Below, piece after piece: positions 28,524 to 36,595 of a DNA stretch of 64,000 bases (positions within the stretch are counted from its first letter, which is position 1; each line of letters starts with the position of its first letter). Source of the DNA: Sporosarcina ureae (lineage in GTDB: Bacteria > Bacillota > Bacilli > Bacillales_A > Planococcaceae). Where the stretch lies: assembly GCF_002109325.1 (NCBI RefSeq), contig NZ_CP015348.1, positions 1,522,501 through 1,586,500 on the forward strand. Reading direction: 5' to 3'. The translations under genes were made by a program, and so were the position numbers. The notes beneath the pieces are model-generated. The model did not search any database. It worked only from the letters and a program-made list of their open reading frames with translations, and was not told the origin of the DNA.

Positions 28524-29684
28524 TTGAATAATCAACGTTGGCTCTCTATGAGCTTTTTTGTGTTTTTCTTTACATGGGGCATCTTCTTACCTTATTGGAC
28601 AGGTTGGTTGACTTCAGCAAAAGGCTTAACGGTGACGCAGGCTAGCATTGTTATGGGGGCCGGTATGATTGCTAGATCCTTTTCAACGTTTTTTCTATTT
28701 CCATACGCCACGCGAAACTTGTCACTTTTGCGCGTTATACGCTGGACTACGCTATTATCGTTCATTGTCGCGCTAGCTTATCTTCCGGAAAGTCCATTTT
28801 CGGTGTTATTTGGTTTGACGGTTTTGTTCAGTGCTGTATACCCTATTATCCTTCCAGGCGTGGAAAGTGGTGCTTCCTTATTGATGCAACATGAACGCAT
28901 TCATTATGGGAAGAGCCGTTCATTCGGTTCGATCGGCTACACTGTCGCACTACTATTAATCGGTTCTGTAACAGCTATCTGGAACGAGCAAGCCATTTTA
29001 TATATGATGATCATCGGACTCGGTATGGCATTGCTATTTTTCTATCAACAGGCTCCGGAAGTGGTCCAACAATCGCCTGTTGCAGAATCGACTGCACAAA
29101 AAGGACAATTACGCGCTCTGTTTGCTGATAGACCTTTTGTTATCGTGCTATGTATTGCGATTTTACTACAAGGCGCGCATGCTTCCTATTACAACTATGG
29201 TTTTATCTTTTTAGATGACATGGGTATCAACGGGTTTTATATCGGAGTTATACTCAATATTGCTGTATTGTTTGAAATTATATTTTTCACACAGGCCGAC
29301 CGTCTTCTGGTCGGAGTCAAGACATCCACTATTTTTTTAATGGCCGCGACAGGTTCTACAATTCGTTGGATTTCCATCTTCTTATTTCCTGTAGCAAGCG
29401 TATTTATCGCAACGCAGGTGCTCCACTCCGTATCATTCGGCATGGCACATTTTGCATTCGTTCAATATATCTCAAAAAACGTACCGAATTATCTAATCGC
29501 TTCTGCCCAAGGCATCTATGCTGCAGTCGCAATGAGTCTAAGCATAGCGATTCTGACATTCCCCGCAGGTTATCTATACGATCAGTCACCACGCTTTGCA
29601 TTTCTTAGTATGGCGGCTTGTTCTATTGCTGCTTTAATTTTAATTTTATGGACGAGACAGCGCATTTCTCATAAAAATGACTAA
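28524..29684 (+). CDS. MFS transporter of the phenylpropionate-permease-like (HcaT/MFS_1_like) group
   Basis: 386 residues from TTG 28524 with GAGGT seven bases upstream; the TTG at 28518 is too close. Twelve membrane helices. The segment YGKSRSFGSIGYTVALLLIG and the loop KNVPNYLIASAQGIYAAVAM are typical of the nucleoside/3-phenylpropionate type MFS families. The substrate is unknown. The gene stands alone and ends in a terminator. Confidence 0.8.
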   Translation: MNNQRWLSMSFFVFFFTWGIFLPYWTGWLTSAKGLTVTQASIVMGAGMIARSFSTFFLFPYATRNLSLLRVIRWTTLLSFIVALAYLPESPFSVLFGLTVLFSAVYPIILPGVESGASLLMQHERIHYGKSRSFGSIGYTVALLLIGSVTAIWNEQAILYMMIIGLGMALLFFYQQAPEVVQQSPVAESTAQKGQLRALFADRPFVIVLCIAILLQGAHASYYNYGFIFLDDMGINGFYIGVILNIAVLFEIIFFTQADRLLVGVKTSTIFLMAATGSTIRWISIFLFPVASVFIATQVLHSVSFGMAHFAFVQYISKNVPNYLIASAQGIYAAVAMSLSIAILTFPAGYLYDQSPRFAFLSMAACSIAALILILWTRQRISHKND

Positions 29685-29720
29685 AAGGAAAGGCCGCAAT
29701 TATATGCGACCTTTCCTTTT
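29683..29720. terminator. Bidirectional terminator after the MFS gene
   Basis: AAAGGAAAGG(C)CGCA pairs with TGCGACCTTTCCTTT and is followed by T residues. It separates two convergent genes. Confidence 0.8.
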
Positions 29721-29721
29721 T

Positions 29722-29970
29722 TCAAACTAACAAAATATACGCCAGTGTAGCAAGTGATGCTATACCGAAAAACAACGCCATCCAAAGCATCCATTTCGCT
29801 TCGCGCAGCAGACCTTGATTTCTATACATAAAGGTTCGTGCGGTATTCGTGAAAGTAAACATTATCAACATGAACAAAATGGCAAACTCCAAATTCAGCT
29901 TGATGATAAAGTACAGTGCTGCGGCAGCAGAGGCTGTAATGGCCAAGCCCATGATCCATTTCAATTTCAT
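29722..29970 (-). CDS. Small membrane protein, 82 residues, unknown function
   Basis: Starts at ATG 29970 with GAGGAAG six bases upstream; the ORF is open to 30000, but the extra residues lack a ribosome binding site. Three hydrophobic segments span most of the length (IMGLAITASAAAALYFII, FAILFMLIMFTFT, WMLWMALFFGIASLATLAYI). I do not recognise the family. It follows yidC on the same strand after a hairpin. Confidence 0.7.
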   Translation of the reverse strand: MKLKWIMGLAITASAAAALYFIIKLNLEFAILFMLIMFTFTNTARTFMYRNQGLLREAKWMLWMALFFGIASLATLAYILLV

Positions 29971-29998
29971 GCGACTCTTCCTCTCTATTGTTAGAAAC

Positions 29999-30022
29999 AA
30001 AAAAAGCTGGTATACACCAGCT
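29999..30022 (-). terminator. Terminator after yidC
   Basis: AGCTGGT and ACCAGCT form a stem with a GTAT loop, followed by seven T residues on the minus strand. Confidence 0.8.
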
Positions 30023-30032
30023 CTTCTGTATC

Positions 30033-30824
30033 TTACTTTTCTTCAATGACTGCTGGCTTTACTTCTTTAAAATAAAATTTACGTCCAAGATACGTCTGGA
30101 AAATTAACAGTAATCCCCCGACTGCCCAATAAAGTGGCAATGCAGCCATCACAGTATACGAGATGAACATAATCATAATTGGAGACATGTAAATGAATAA
30201 CTTCATTTGTTTCTGTTGTTGCTCAGGCATTGTCCATAATGATACGCGCGCCTGCACAAAGTATACAGCACCGGCTACTAACATCATGATGATATCCGGT
30301 TCGCCTAGTTTGAACCACAAGAATTCATGGTTTTTCACTTCAGGTGGTGCGTAAAGAATGGCGAAATACAAGCCCATAATGATTGGCATTTGAATCACAA
30401 GTGGTAAACAACCCATATTTAATGGATTGACGCCATGCTTGGAATACAGTCCCATCATTTCCTGCTGGAGCTTCATTTGCTCTTCTTTGTCGTTGGATTC
30501 TTTAGATATTTTCATTCGTTTTTGGATGTCATCCATTTCTGGCTTTAATCCATCCATCTTTACTTTCATCTCTTGTTGAGCTTTATAGTTCTTTAACATC
30601 AATGGCATCAAAACTAGACGAATTGCTACAGTAATCAGTATAATTGCAAAACCATAATTACCATTGAAAGCTTCACCTAGATAATGAAGTAACCAATCCA
30701 TCGGCCTAACAAACGTACTGTAAAAAATACCTGTTTTGTTTTCCACACCAGAACAACCGCTCAAAAACACAGCAGTAATTGCCAATAAACTTACAAGCCC
30801 TATTCTTTTCTTCAATGATTTCAC
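30033..30824 (-). CDS. yidC: YidC/Oxa1 membrane protein insertase (YidC2/YqjG type)
   Basis: 263 residues. The lipobox FLSGC puts the lipidated cysteine at C24, as usual for Gram-positive YidC. Five membrane helices follow, with the conserved cavity arginine in TVAIRLVLMPLML and a basic coiled loop (EMKVKMDGLKPEMDDIQKRM). It inserts membrane proteins with or without SecYEG. The gene is not beside rnpA/rpmH, so it is probably the second paralogue rather than the oriC-linked SpoIIIJ one. No MifM-like leader ORF was seen upstream. Confidence 0.92.
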   Translation of the reverse strand: MKSLKKRIGLVSLLAITAVFLSGCSGVENKTGIFYSTFVRPMDWLLHYLGEAFNGNYGFAIILITVAIRLVLMPLMLKNYKAQQEMKVKMDGLKPEMDDIQKRMKISKESNDKEEQMKLQQEMMGLYSKHGVNPLNMGCLPLVIQMPIIMGLYFAILYAPPEVKNHEFLWFKLGEPDIIMMLVAGAVYFVQARVSLWTMPEQQQKQMKLFIYMSPIMIMFISYTVMAALPLYWAVGGLLLIFQTYLGRKFYFKEVKPAVIEEK

Positions 30825-30872
30825 CTACGCTATCTCAAACTAATGAAAAGTATACAGCAAACAGCGATAAAT

Positions 30873-31655
30873 TTACAGTGAATCACCTTTATTTATAGTA
30901 AAACGAAAGTAATTTCCGTCCAGATCCTTACGAAAGCGTCTAGGAGTTAACCCCGTATACTTTTTAAAGACACGTGTAAAATAACTTTGGTTACAAAAAT
31001 GAAATCTTTCCGCTATTTCCGCTATTTTTTGATCAGAAAACCGCAAATAATACTGTACTTCTTCTATTTTACGAATTGTAATGTATTCAACGAGCGTAAC
31101 TGAAGTATATTCTCGGAATATGCGGGAAAGGTGACTAGTACTCACATTAAAACGCTTGGCAATGTCTTCAACAATCAATTGCTTTTCAACATTTTTATTA
31201 ATATATTGAATCACTTCATTAACTGTTTCATGTGAAAGAGAGGGTTTTACTCTTTCTTTCAAGATGTAACAGTAAAACTCGATTAGTTCATCACCGATTT
31301 CCTTCATATTGTCTTCATGCAAATTGTTTTCAATCATTTCGATACAAGCTGTGCTGAATGTAAAAGCATTTTCATCAGTTAAAATACACTCAGTTTGTAA
31401 CCGTCTAGTGACAAGGGAAGAGATGATGATAAAATAGTATTTCACGACTATAAATGTAAATCCAGGCGTATTCTTGTATAAATCATCTTGAATTTCCTTA
31501 AGAGTAGAACGTGCATTGTCTTTCTCTAAGTTGAAGATTTGTGTGAGGAGTTCTTTTTCCAGATTAAAAATCGACTTTGCCTTTTTTGTGCTCCTCTCTT
31601 CTTCAATTGCATTAATCAATTGCAGATTAGAACCTTCTGTCTTTTGGCCAGTCAT
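30873..31655 (-). CDS. AraC family transcriptional regulator
   Basis: 260 residues from ATG 31655 with GGGGTGAG four bases upstream; ATGs at 31673 and 31688 are less well placed. The C-terminal 100 residues hold two helix-turn-helix units, VEDIAKRFNVSTSHLSRIFR and IAEIAERFHFCNQSYFTRVF, then the signature KKYTGLTPRRFRK. The N-terminal half has no cupin motif and resembles the helical sensor-like region of YesN-type regulators. The target is unknown. The nearest divergent gene is not obvious. Confidence 0.88.
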   Translation of the reverse strand: MTGQKTEGSNLQLINAIEEERSTKKAKSIFNLEKELLTQIFNLEKDNARSTLKEIQDDLYKNTPGFTFIVVKYYFIIISSLVTRRLQTECILTDENAFTFSTACIEMIENNLHEDNMKEIGDELIEFYCYILKERVKPSLSHETVNEVIQYINKNVEKQLIVEDIAKRFNVSTSHLSRIFREYTSVTLVEYITIRKIEEVQYYLRFSDQKIAEIAERFHFCNQSYFTRVFKKYTGLTPRRFRKDLDGNYFRFTINKGDSL

Positions 31656-31785
31656 GAGTCTCACCCCACTCATTCTCTCTGTATACATCTAACTATGCTG
31701 GGCACATTACTATATGTATATCATTTTACCTTATTCTCCAAGATTATCTACCTCATCTGCATTTAACGCTATATATGTATTAAAG

Positions 31786-31812
31786 CGCCCCTTAATAAGG
31801 GACGCTTTTGGT
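31786..31812. terminator. Hairpin terminator after the YtxH-like gene
   Basis: AAAGCGTCCCTTA and TAAGGGGCGCTTT pair with one G-T. The T tract is short on the minus strand, so efficiency is uncertain. Confidence 0.6.
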
Positions 31813-31830
31813 ATTTTATTCTTATTTAAC

Positions 31831-32223
31831 TTAATTGGTTTTATTGTCTTTTTCTGCTTCTTTAGTTGTTTCATCTTTATTGTATAGGGGCTTATTATCT
31901 TGAGCATCTTCATTTTTCTTATAAAGACCATCTTTTTTTGATGCCTTTTTATCTGGATCTTGTACTTCTTGGTTGTAATAATGAACACTTGTCTGTGCTC
32001 CCTCGGAGACCATGTTGTTGTCGCCTAAATCCGTTGGGTCTGAATAACCCATTTTTTCAGTCGCTTGATCAACCAGCTTATTGTTATTAACGAAAGTATC
32101 TACTTTTTCTTTTAGCATACCTACTGTTTCCATTGCCTTATCACGATTTTCTTTTTTACTGAAATATGCGTACGCACCAGCTGCAAGTGTTGCGAATAAT
32201 AATCCATTTGATTTTTTAGCCAT
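31831..32223 (-). CDS. YtxH-like general stress protein
   Basis: 130 residues from ATG 32223 with GGAGG nine bases upstream. The N-terminus KSNGLLFATLAAGAYAYFSK is a short membrane-associated segment as in YtxH/YhaH proteins, then KENRDKAMETVGMLKEKVD. The rest is polar, lysine/asparagine/aspartate-rich and probably disordered. YtxH-type genes belong to the general stress regulon in Bacillus subtilis, and a SigB-type promoter stands 54 bases ahead here. Family assignment rests on the N-terminal 50 residues only. Confidence 0.75.
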   Translation of the reverse strand: MAKKSNGLLFATLAAGAYAYFSKKENRDKAMETVGMLKEKVDTFVNNNKLVDQATEKMGYSDPTDLGDNNMVSEGAQTSVHYYNQEVQDPDKKASKKDGLYKKNEDAQDNKPLYNKDETTKEAEKDNKTN

Positions 32224-32276
32224 ATTTACCATCCTCCGTCGTTATACTATTAGTAATTTTCTACTTACTGCTTAAT

Positions 32277-32301
32277 ATACCCCATGATCGTACTTTCAAA
32301 C
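32277..32301 (-). promoter_or_regulatory. SigB-dependent promoter of the YtxH-like gene
   Basis: On the minus strand GTTTGA (32296-32301) and GGGTAT (32277-32282) are 13 bases apart. The -10 is a perfect SigB match and the -35 has one change. Predicted 5' leader about 45 bases. Confidence 0.82.
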
Positions 32302-32496
32302 GTCTTCAATATGGTTAGTTATTTAGTTATCGTAGATCTAAGTTGTATATGTCTTTTCTATGTCAATTCAATAATCGAAGTATATTGGGCCGTTTTTTAA
32401 GTCGTCAACAGAGTAGTCCTCACTCTTACGGCATAGTAGTTTTGTAAAGCGTAATTTGTTATACTATGTAGAAAGAGAACTAGAGGTGAGATCACT

Positions 32497-32994
32497 ATGA
32501 TTCGTAAAATGACAGTAGAAGATATTCAAGATGTTCAACAGATTGCACTTACGTCTTGGCAACATACATTTCAAGAACATATACCTGAAGAAGTGATCGA
32601 GGTGTTTATTGAACGAACCTATTCCGACTTAATGCTGAAGAAGCAATTAGAAAAAACGATGGTATTGCTTGCGATAGATGATCAGGGCAAGTCGATTGGA
32701 TATTTAAGTTATACTCCGATTGATGTAGACGGTGAAAGTGAACTGACAGCACTTCATATGCTTCCAGAGTATTTGAATAGCGGGCATGAGGAAGCGTTGT
32801 TAAAAGAGGCGCTAGGTACGTTGCAGGAAGCTGTAAATATAGATGTGTATGTGGATCAGAATGATATGGCGCTTCAAGATTTCTATGCTAAACAGGGATT
32901 TAGATTTGTCGAGTCATTTCCGGAGTTGTTTGAAGGTATTGCTGTGAATACTCTTCATTATTCATTGTCTATTACGCAACCTGCACATACTTAA
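32497..32994 (+). CDS. GNAT family N-acetyltransferase
   Basis: 165 residues. Acetyltransferase features are IRKMTVEDIQDVQQIALTSW at the start, the beta4/A motif zone TALHMLPEYLNSGHEEALLK and the beta6 segment NDMALQDFYAKQGFRFVE. The normal Q/RxxGxG/A acetyl-CoA loop is degenerate (LPEYLNSGHEEALL), so CoA binding may be weak or different. The substrate is unknown. AGAGGTG precedes the ATG. Confidence 0.8.
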   Translation: MIRKMTVEDIQDVQQIALTSWQHTFQEHIPEEVIEVFIERTYSDLMLKKQLEKTMVLLAIDDQGKSIGYLSYTPIDVDGESELTALHMLPEYLNSGHEEALLKEALGTLQEAVNIDVYVDQNDMALQDFYAKQGFRFVESFPELFEGIAVNTLHYSLSITQPAHT

Positions 32995-33055
32995 AATAAT
33001 GTGCTGAAAGTGTTTTCTCCAAGCGCTGAGAGAGAAGCAATTTAAAAGATATAAC

Positions 33056-33090
33056 AAAGACCCTCTTCTATAAGAAAAGGGTCTTTTGTT
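33056..33090. terminator. Bidirectional terminator
   Basis: AAAGACCCT and AGGGTCTTTT pair with an inner TTCT/AGAA stem, between the convergent GNAT and DUF4064 genes. Confidence 0.85.
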
Positions 33091-33099
33091 TATAAATAT

Positions 33100-33573
33100 T
33101 TAGCTCATCCAATTGGACTGTGTTGAGACATATTCGTCAGATGAAGGTCCTGGTGCCATCGGGGGTTTCTTTGTGAAGCAAAGAATGGCCGCGATATAGA
33201 GTAGGATGGATGGTAAGGATAGAATTCCACCTAGTAAACCTGCAATAATGAATAATATTCCCGCTGTTTTCGGACTTTTATTATTCCAAACTTTCACTAA
33301 TCCGATAATGTTCAATACTAACCCTATAAACGCTACTGCTACTAAAACCCAAATGACGGTGGAAAATGAGCCCATGAACGACATGAACATATCCACTTCG
33401 TCTGTGTTTAATACACCTTCATTCACTATTTCCATTCGAAACTCTTCCATGAATGTTGGATCCGTGCTTGCCATATTCCAAAAGAATGCAATTAGCGCGG
33501 TACCTACAACACTCAATGTTAATAATATCAATGATATGATACCGAGTATGCGCTCTGCTGTACGATTAATCAT
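33100..33573 (-). CDS. DUF4064 family membrane protein
   Basis: 157 residues. The start MINRTAERILGIISLILLTL is the DUF4064 signature. A first helix, an extracytoplasmic stretch of about 45 residues, then three helices and a short polar tail. No enzymatic motif. The function of the family is unknown. GAGGGTG lies upstream of the ATG. It appears monocistronic. Confidence 0.8.
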   Translation of the reverse strand: MINRTAERILGIISLILLTLSVVGTALIAFFWNMASTDPTFMEEFRMEIVNEGVLNTDEVDMFMSFMGSFSTVIWVLVAVAFIGLVLNIIGLVKVWNNKSPKTAGILFIIAGLLGGILSLPSILLYIAAILCFTKKPPMAPGPSSDEYVSTQSNWMS

Positions 33574-33688
33574 TCCACATCACCCTCTTCTGCTAATTTT
33601 TTTCTCTATTACTTATACGCGAGTAAAGCGAGAAAAGTTTCAAAAAGTGATGTGGAACATTCATCACGTATCTATTCCATCACAATAC

Positions 33689-34006
33689 TTATGCTTTCAC
33701 GTCGTTGTATTCATCACTTCGATCAAATGCATTCACTACGTATGAGCAGACCGCTTTCATCTTCAATCCTTTATCACGTGCATTATCAGCTGCTTGGTCA
33801 AGTAGTTTTTTTGCAACCCCTTGACCACGCAAGGATTCGTCTGTATACGTATGTGTCATCGTCATAATACCATTCTCTTCAGACCATTCGATTTCGGCTT
33901 TTACTTCGCCAGCTACTTTATACTGATACGCGTATTTATTGCCGCCTAACTCCGCAAGCTCAAAATCAATACCTTCACGCTGTTCATTGTTTTTGTTTTC
34001 ACTCAT
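33689..34006 (-). CDS. YjdJ-like small GNAT N-acetyltransferase
   Basis: 105 residues. The core EIEWSEENGIMTMTHTYTDE, then SLRGQGVAKKLLDQAADNAR and the end CSYVVNAFDRSDEY match the compact single-domain GNAT_CG group (YjdJ, COG2388). RGQGVA is the acetyl-CoA loop. The substrate is unknown. AGGAGAG precedes the ATG. Confidence 0.88.
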   Translation of the reverse strand: MSENKNNEQREGIDFELAELGGNKYAYQYKVAGEVKAEIEWSEENGIMTMTHTYTDESLRGQGVAKKLLDQAADNARDKGLKMKAVCSYVVNAFDRSDEYNDVKA

Positions 34007-34061
34007 GCAGATCTCTCCTTTGTAGTTGTACTTCTACCCTATAACGTACCACAATGGCATC

Positions 34062-34949
34062 TTAACTAAACAAAGATTTGAGCGAATCCGCCATATTTCT
34101 GAAAAATTCTTTTACCTTCTCCCAGAAGCTCGGATCGATATCACCTAACTTATCTTTGATTTTCAAGGCCATATCGGACAGTTGTTCATTCAGCTTCGTG
34201 AAGTCGATGTCTAGTTTCGAAATTCGATCCATTAAATCGATTAACAATTGGCGATCTGCATCATTCAATTCGATATTAAATTTCTTTAATTGGTCTTGGA
34301 CAATCTGTTCTACGTCTTCTTTGGTCGCAGGCTTCTGTTCTGAAATCTGCTTTTTGATTTCCGTCAGCAACTTAGCAACTTCGTCTTGATCGACACCTGC
34401 TTTTTCTGAAAGCTTTGTCGCCAAACTCAATTCATCATTTGCTACATCGGTACGCTCCGTATCCAGAACCTCTCCAGATACTTCATACGCCTTGTAGATT
34501 CCAACAAGAGCTGAGTGGCCTGTTACTTTTTTGGGAGCCGCTACTTCTACGACCGCATCTTCTATACCTGCTGTTAACATTGCAGTTGCATACATATCCG
34601 CTGTTACTTGTGTAATATTGTCTGGTGTTACAATATTGATGACAATACCTTCACCTTCTTCTTGTCTGGTGATTTTCGCAGAAGAATACATACGCGCATT
34701 GCGGTCGCCGCCAGGAATGTATTTAATTAAATCATTGCCGTCCACTGACAGCTCTTCCACTTCAGCTTCCTCAGCCACTTTTAGACTTTCTTTAACACTC
34801 GCTTTTTCATCATCCGATAAATTAGCACCATACACTACAATTGGAACTCCAAGTTTTTCATTAATGACATCATCCGCTGAAACAGCAGAGGGCGCTATGA
34901 TTGCAACCATCATCATGAAAGCCAATAGAGAGGCTAATCCTCTTTTCAT
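34062..34949 (-). CDS. DUF1002 (YpuA-like) secreted protein
   Basis: 295 residues. A signal peptide (MKRGLASLLAFMMMVAIIAP, cleavage after AVSA) leads into the DUF1002 domain, with the conserved GLTIPYGANL-like start here read as GVPIVVYGANLSDDEKASV and the segment ARMYSSAKITRQEEGEGI. The C-terminal 90 residues are predicted helical and charged. The family is secreted or wall-associated and its role is unknown. AAGGAGGAG precedes the ATG. Confidence 0.88.
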   Translation of the reverse strand: MKRGLASLLAFMMMVAIIAPSAVSADDVINEKLGVPIVVYGANLSDDEKASVKESLKVAEEAEVEELSVDGNDLIKYIPGGDRNARMYSSAKITRQEEGEGIVINIVTPDNITQVTADMYATAMLTAGIEDAVVEVAAPKKVTGHSALVGIYKAYEVSGEVLDTERTDVANDELSLATKLSEKAGVDQDEVAKLLTEIKKQISEQKPATKEDVEQIVQDQLKKFNIELNDADRQLLIDLMDRISKLDIDFTKLNEQLSDMALKIKDKLGDIDPSFWEKVKEFFRNMADSLKSLFS

Positions 34950-35012
34950 ACAGTCACTCCTCCTTGTTCTATATGTATAGATACGTTGAGGTTCATGGAA
35001 AAGTTGCGTTTG

Positions 35013-35867
35013 TTACACTATTAAAGTCGTCCAGCCATCTTGTTGTGTAATTCTTCGCTCTCTCATCAACGTGCCTAATGCCCGTTTGAAAGCACCTTTA
35101 CTCATCTGGAACATCTCTTCGATTTCTTCAGGAGTAGATTTATCGGTAAATGGCATTTTACCACCTGATTGTTGTAAGTACGCTAGTATTTGCTCTCCAT
35201 CTGTTTGCAAGCGATCTTGTTTTCTCGGCAACAATGAACCATTCATCGTTCCATCTTCATGGACATCGATAATACGAACATCTACTTCTTCGCCTAATCT
35301 AGGTTCTTCTTTACGCTCTGTCTCGTGAACAAAAATACGTTGTATATCTTCCGTCAACAAGAATGTGCCGATTGGCAACAAGCGGTAAGCTCTTGCTTTA
35401 ACATTCTGATTGTACATGTCTGATTCCGCCATAGTATAGTGCTCCAGAATTCTTTCTTCTGTAACTAGACGTCCGAATAAATTACCGCCAGGATCTGTGC
35501 GAAGCGTCATATACAATTCGTCGCCCGGCTGTGGCCATAATTCTTTAATCTGCGGGAAGTCGGCCCGATTGATCAGTACTTCAAATGATGCACCAATATC
35601 TACATAAACCCCTTCACTTCTTTCCAAACGAATAACTTTCGCCCATCCGAATGAATTCATCGTAACTGTTGGTATTTGTGCAGTGCCGGTCAGTTCGCCT
35701 CTTCTATTGATATAAAGAAAGACTTCAATGGTCGATCGTTCTTGTGCATCGGGCGCTTCAGATTCATTCATATAAATCTCTTCTCCAGCAGCGTCCAATA
35801 CAAAGCGCGAACCTTCTTTGCGAAGGATTTCAAGTGTTGCAAGTGTACCTGGTTGTAATAATGTCAT
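35013..35867 (-). CDS. cvfB: CvfB (YitL) S1-domain RNA-binding protein
   Basis: 284 residues. Three S1-like modules run in order (LEILRKEGSRFVLDAAGEEI; FGWAKVIRLERSEGVYVDIG; VDVRIIDVHEDGTMNGSLLP), followed by a winged-helix end with IEEMFQMSKGAFKRALGTLM. CvfB binds RNA, and in Staphylococcus aureus it affects virulence gene expression. It lies 14 bases behind mntR on the same strand, which suggests a shared transcript. Confidence 0.93.
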   Translation of the reverse strand: MTLLQPGTLATLEILRKEGSRFVLDAAGEEIYMNESEAPDAQERSTIEVFLYINRRGELTGTAQIPTVTMNSFGWAKVIRLERSEGVYVDIGASFEVLINRADFPQIKELWPQPGDELYMTLRTDPGGNLFGRLVTEERILEHYTMAESDMYNQNVKARAYRLLPIGTFLLTEDIQRIFVHETERKEEPRLGEEVDVRIIDVHEDGTMNGSLLPRKQDRLQTDGEQILAYLQQSGGKMPFTDKSTPEEIEEMFQMSKGAFKRALGTLMRERRITQQDGWTTLIV

Positions 35868-35881
35868 ATGGATAGTCCTCT

Positions 35882-36289
35882 CTAGAGTGCTTTACTTTTT
35901 AGTTTTTTCACGAATTCAGGATCAGACTCGAGTGTCTCCACCAAATCAGTAATGCGATCCATCGCATTCCAGCTTAGGTGATGTTCAATCCCTTCTACAT
36001 CTCCATAGATATTTTCTTCTTCCACGCCAATGATACGCAAAAATTGTTCTAGTAATTCATGGCGATGTACAAGTTTTTTACCAAAGCGTAAACCGCGATC
36101 AGTTAATGCCAATCCTCTGTAGCGCTCATAGTGCACGTAACCTTCACGATCAAGACGCTGAGCCATTTTCGTTACGGAGGACGGAAGGACAGAGAGTGCC
36201 TCTGCCACGTCGGACACACGCGCTTCTCCTCTTGCTTCTAGCTGCAAATAGATTTGTTCAATATAATCTTCCATACTGGGTGTAGCCAA
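35882..36289 (-). CDS. mntR: MntR, manganese-dependent transcriptional repressor (DtxR family)
   Basis: 135 residues. All six Mn(II) ligands of the Bacillus subtilis protein are in place: D8, E11, H77, E99, E102 and H103 ([12 protein letters not shown]). The winged helix has the recognition segment [20 protein letters not shown]. With Mn2+ bound it represses manganese uptake genes, none of which are in this window. It begins with TTG after AGGAGGCGATAGT. cvfB follows on the same strand. Confidence 0.96.
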   Translation of the reverse strand: MATPSMEDYIEQIYLQLEARGEARVSDVAEALSVLPSSVTKMAQRLDREGYVHYERYRGLALTDRGLRFGKKLVHRHELLEQFLRIIGVEEENIYGDVEGIEHHLSWNAMDRITDLVETLESDPEFVKKLKSKAL

Positions 36290-36340
36290 ACTATCGCCTC
36301 CTCATTTGACCGCCAACATCTACAAATTATTATCTTAAAA

Positions 36341-36365
36341 GTTTAAGATTTGAAAGCGTGGGTAA
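36341..36365 (+). promoter_or_regulatory. SigB-dependent promoter of the Lmo0937-type gene
   Basis: GTTTAA (36341-36346) and GGGTAA (36360-36365) are 13 bases apart. The -35 is perfect and the -10 differs in its last base. The start codon lies 43 bases on. Confidence 0.82.
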
Positions 36366-36408
36366 AATACTTATATAGCAAATAACAATGAAAAGGAGTT
36401 GATTCACT

Positions 36409-36564
36409 ATGGGTCGTATATTATGGCTTGTTATTGTAGTACTAATAGCATTATGGGTAATTGGTTTAGTAGCGAATATTGGCGGTGGGTTAATCCACAC
36501 ACTTTTAGTAATTGCCGGCATTATCTTTGTTATTCAATTAATAACTGGAAGACGATCGGTATAG
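36409..36564 (+). CDS. Lmo0937-type small membrane protein, 51 residues
   Basis: A 51-codon ORF with AAGGAG 10 bases upstream of the ATG. Two hydrophobic helices (ILWLVIVVLIALWVIGLVAN and LIHTLLVIAGIIFVIQLITG) are joined by a GG turn and followed by RRSV. This is the Lmo0937/DUF5670 pattern of very small membrane proteins, often found in stress regulons. A SigB-type promoter directly upstream fits that. It is divergent from mntR. The molecular role is unknown. Confidence 0.88.
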   Translation: MGRILWLVIVVLIALWVIGLVANIGGGLIHTLLVIAGIIFVIQLITGRRSV

Positions 36565-36595
36565 TGAAAACTACCGTATAGTGCTCCTTTTGTGA

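Noticed and set aside
30825..30872. MifM-like leader peptide upstream of yidC
   Set aside because: The gap to the AraC gene is 48 bases and has no ORF or stall sequence.
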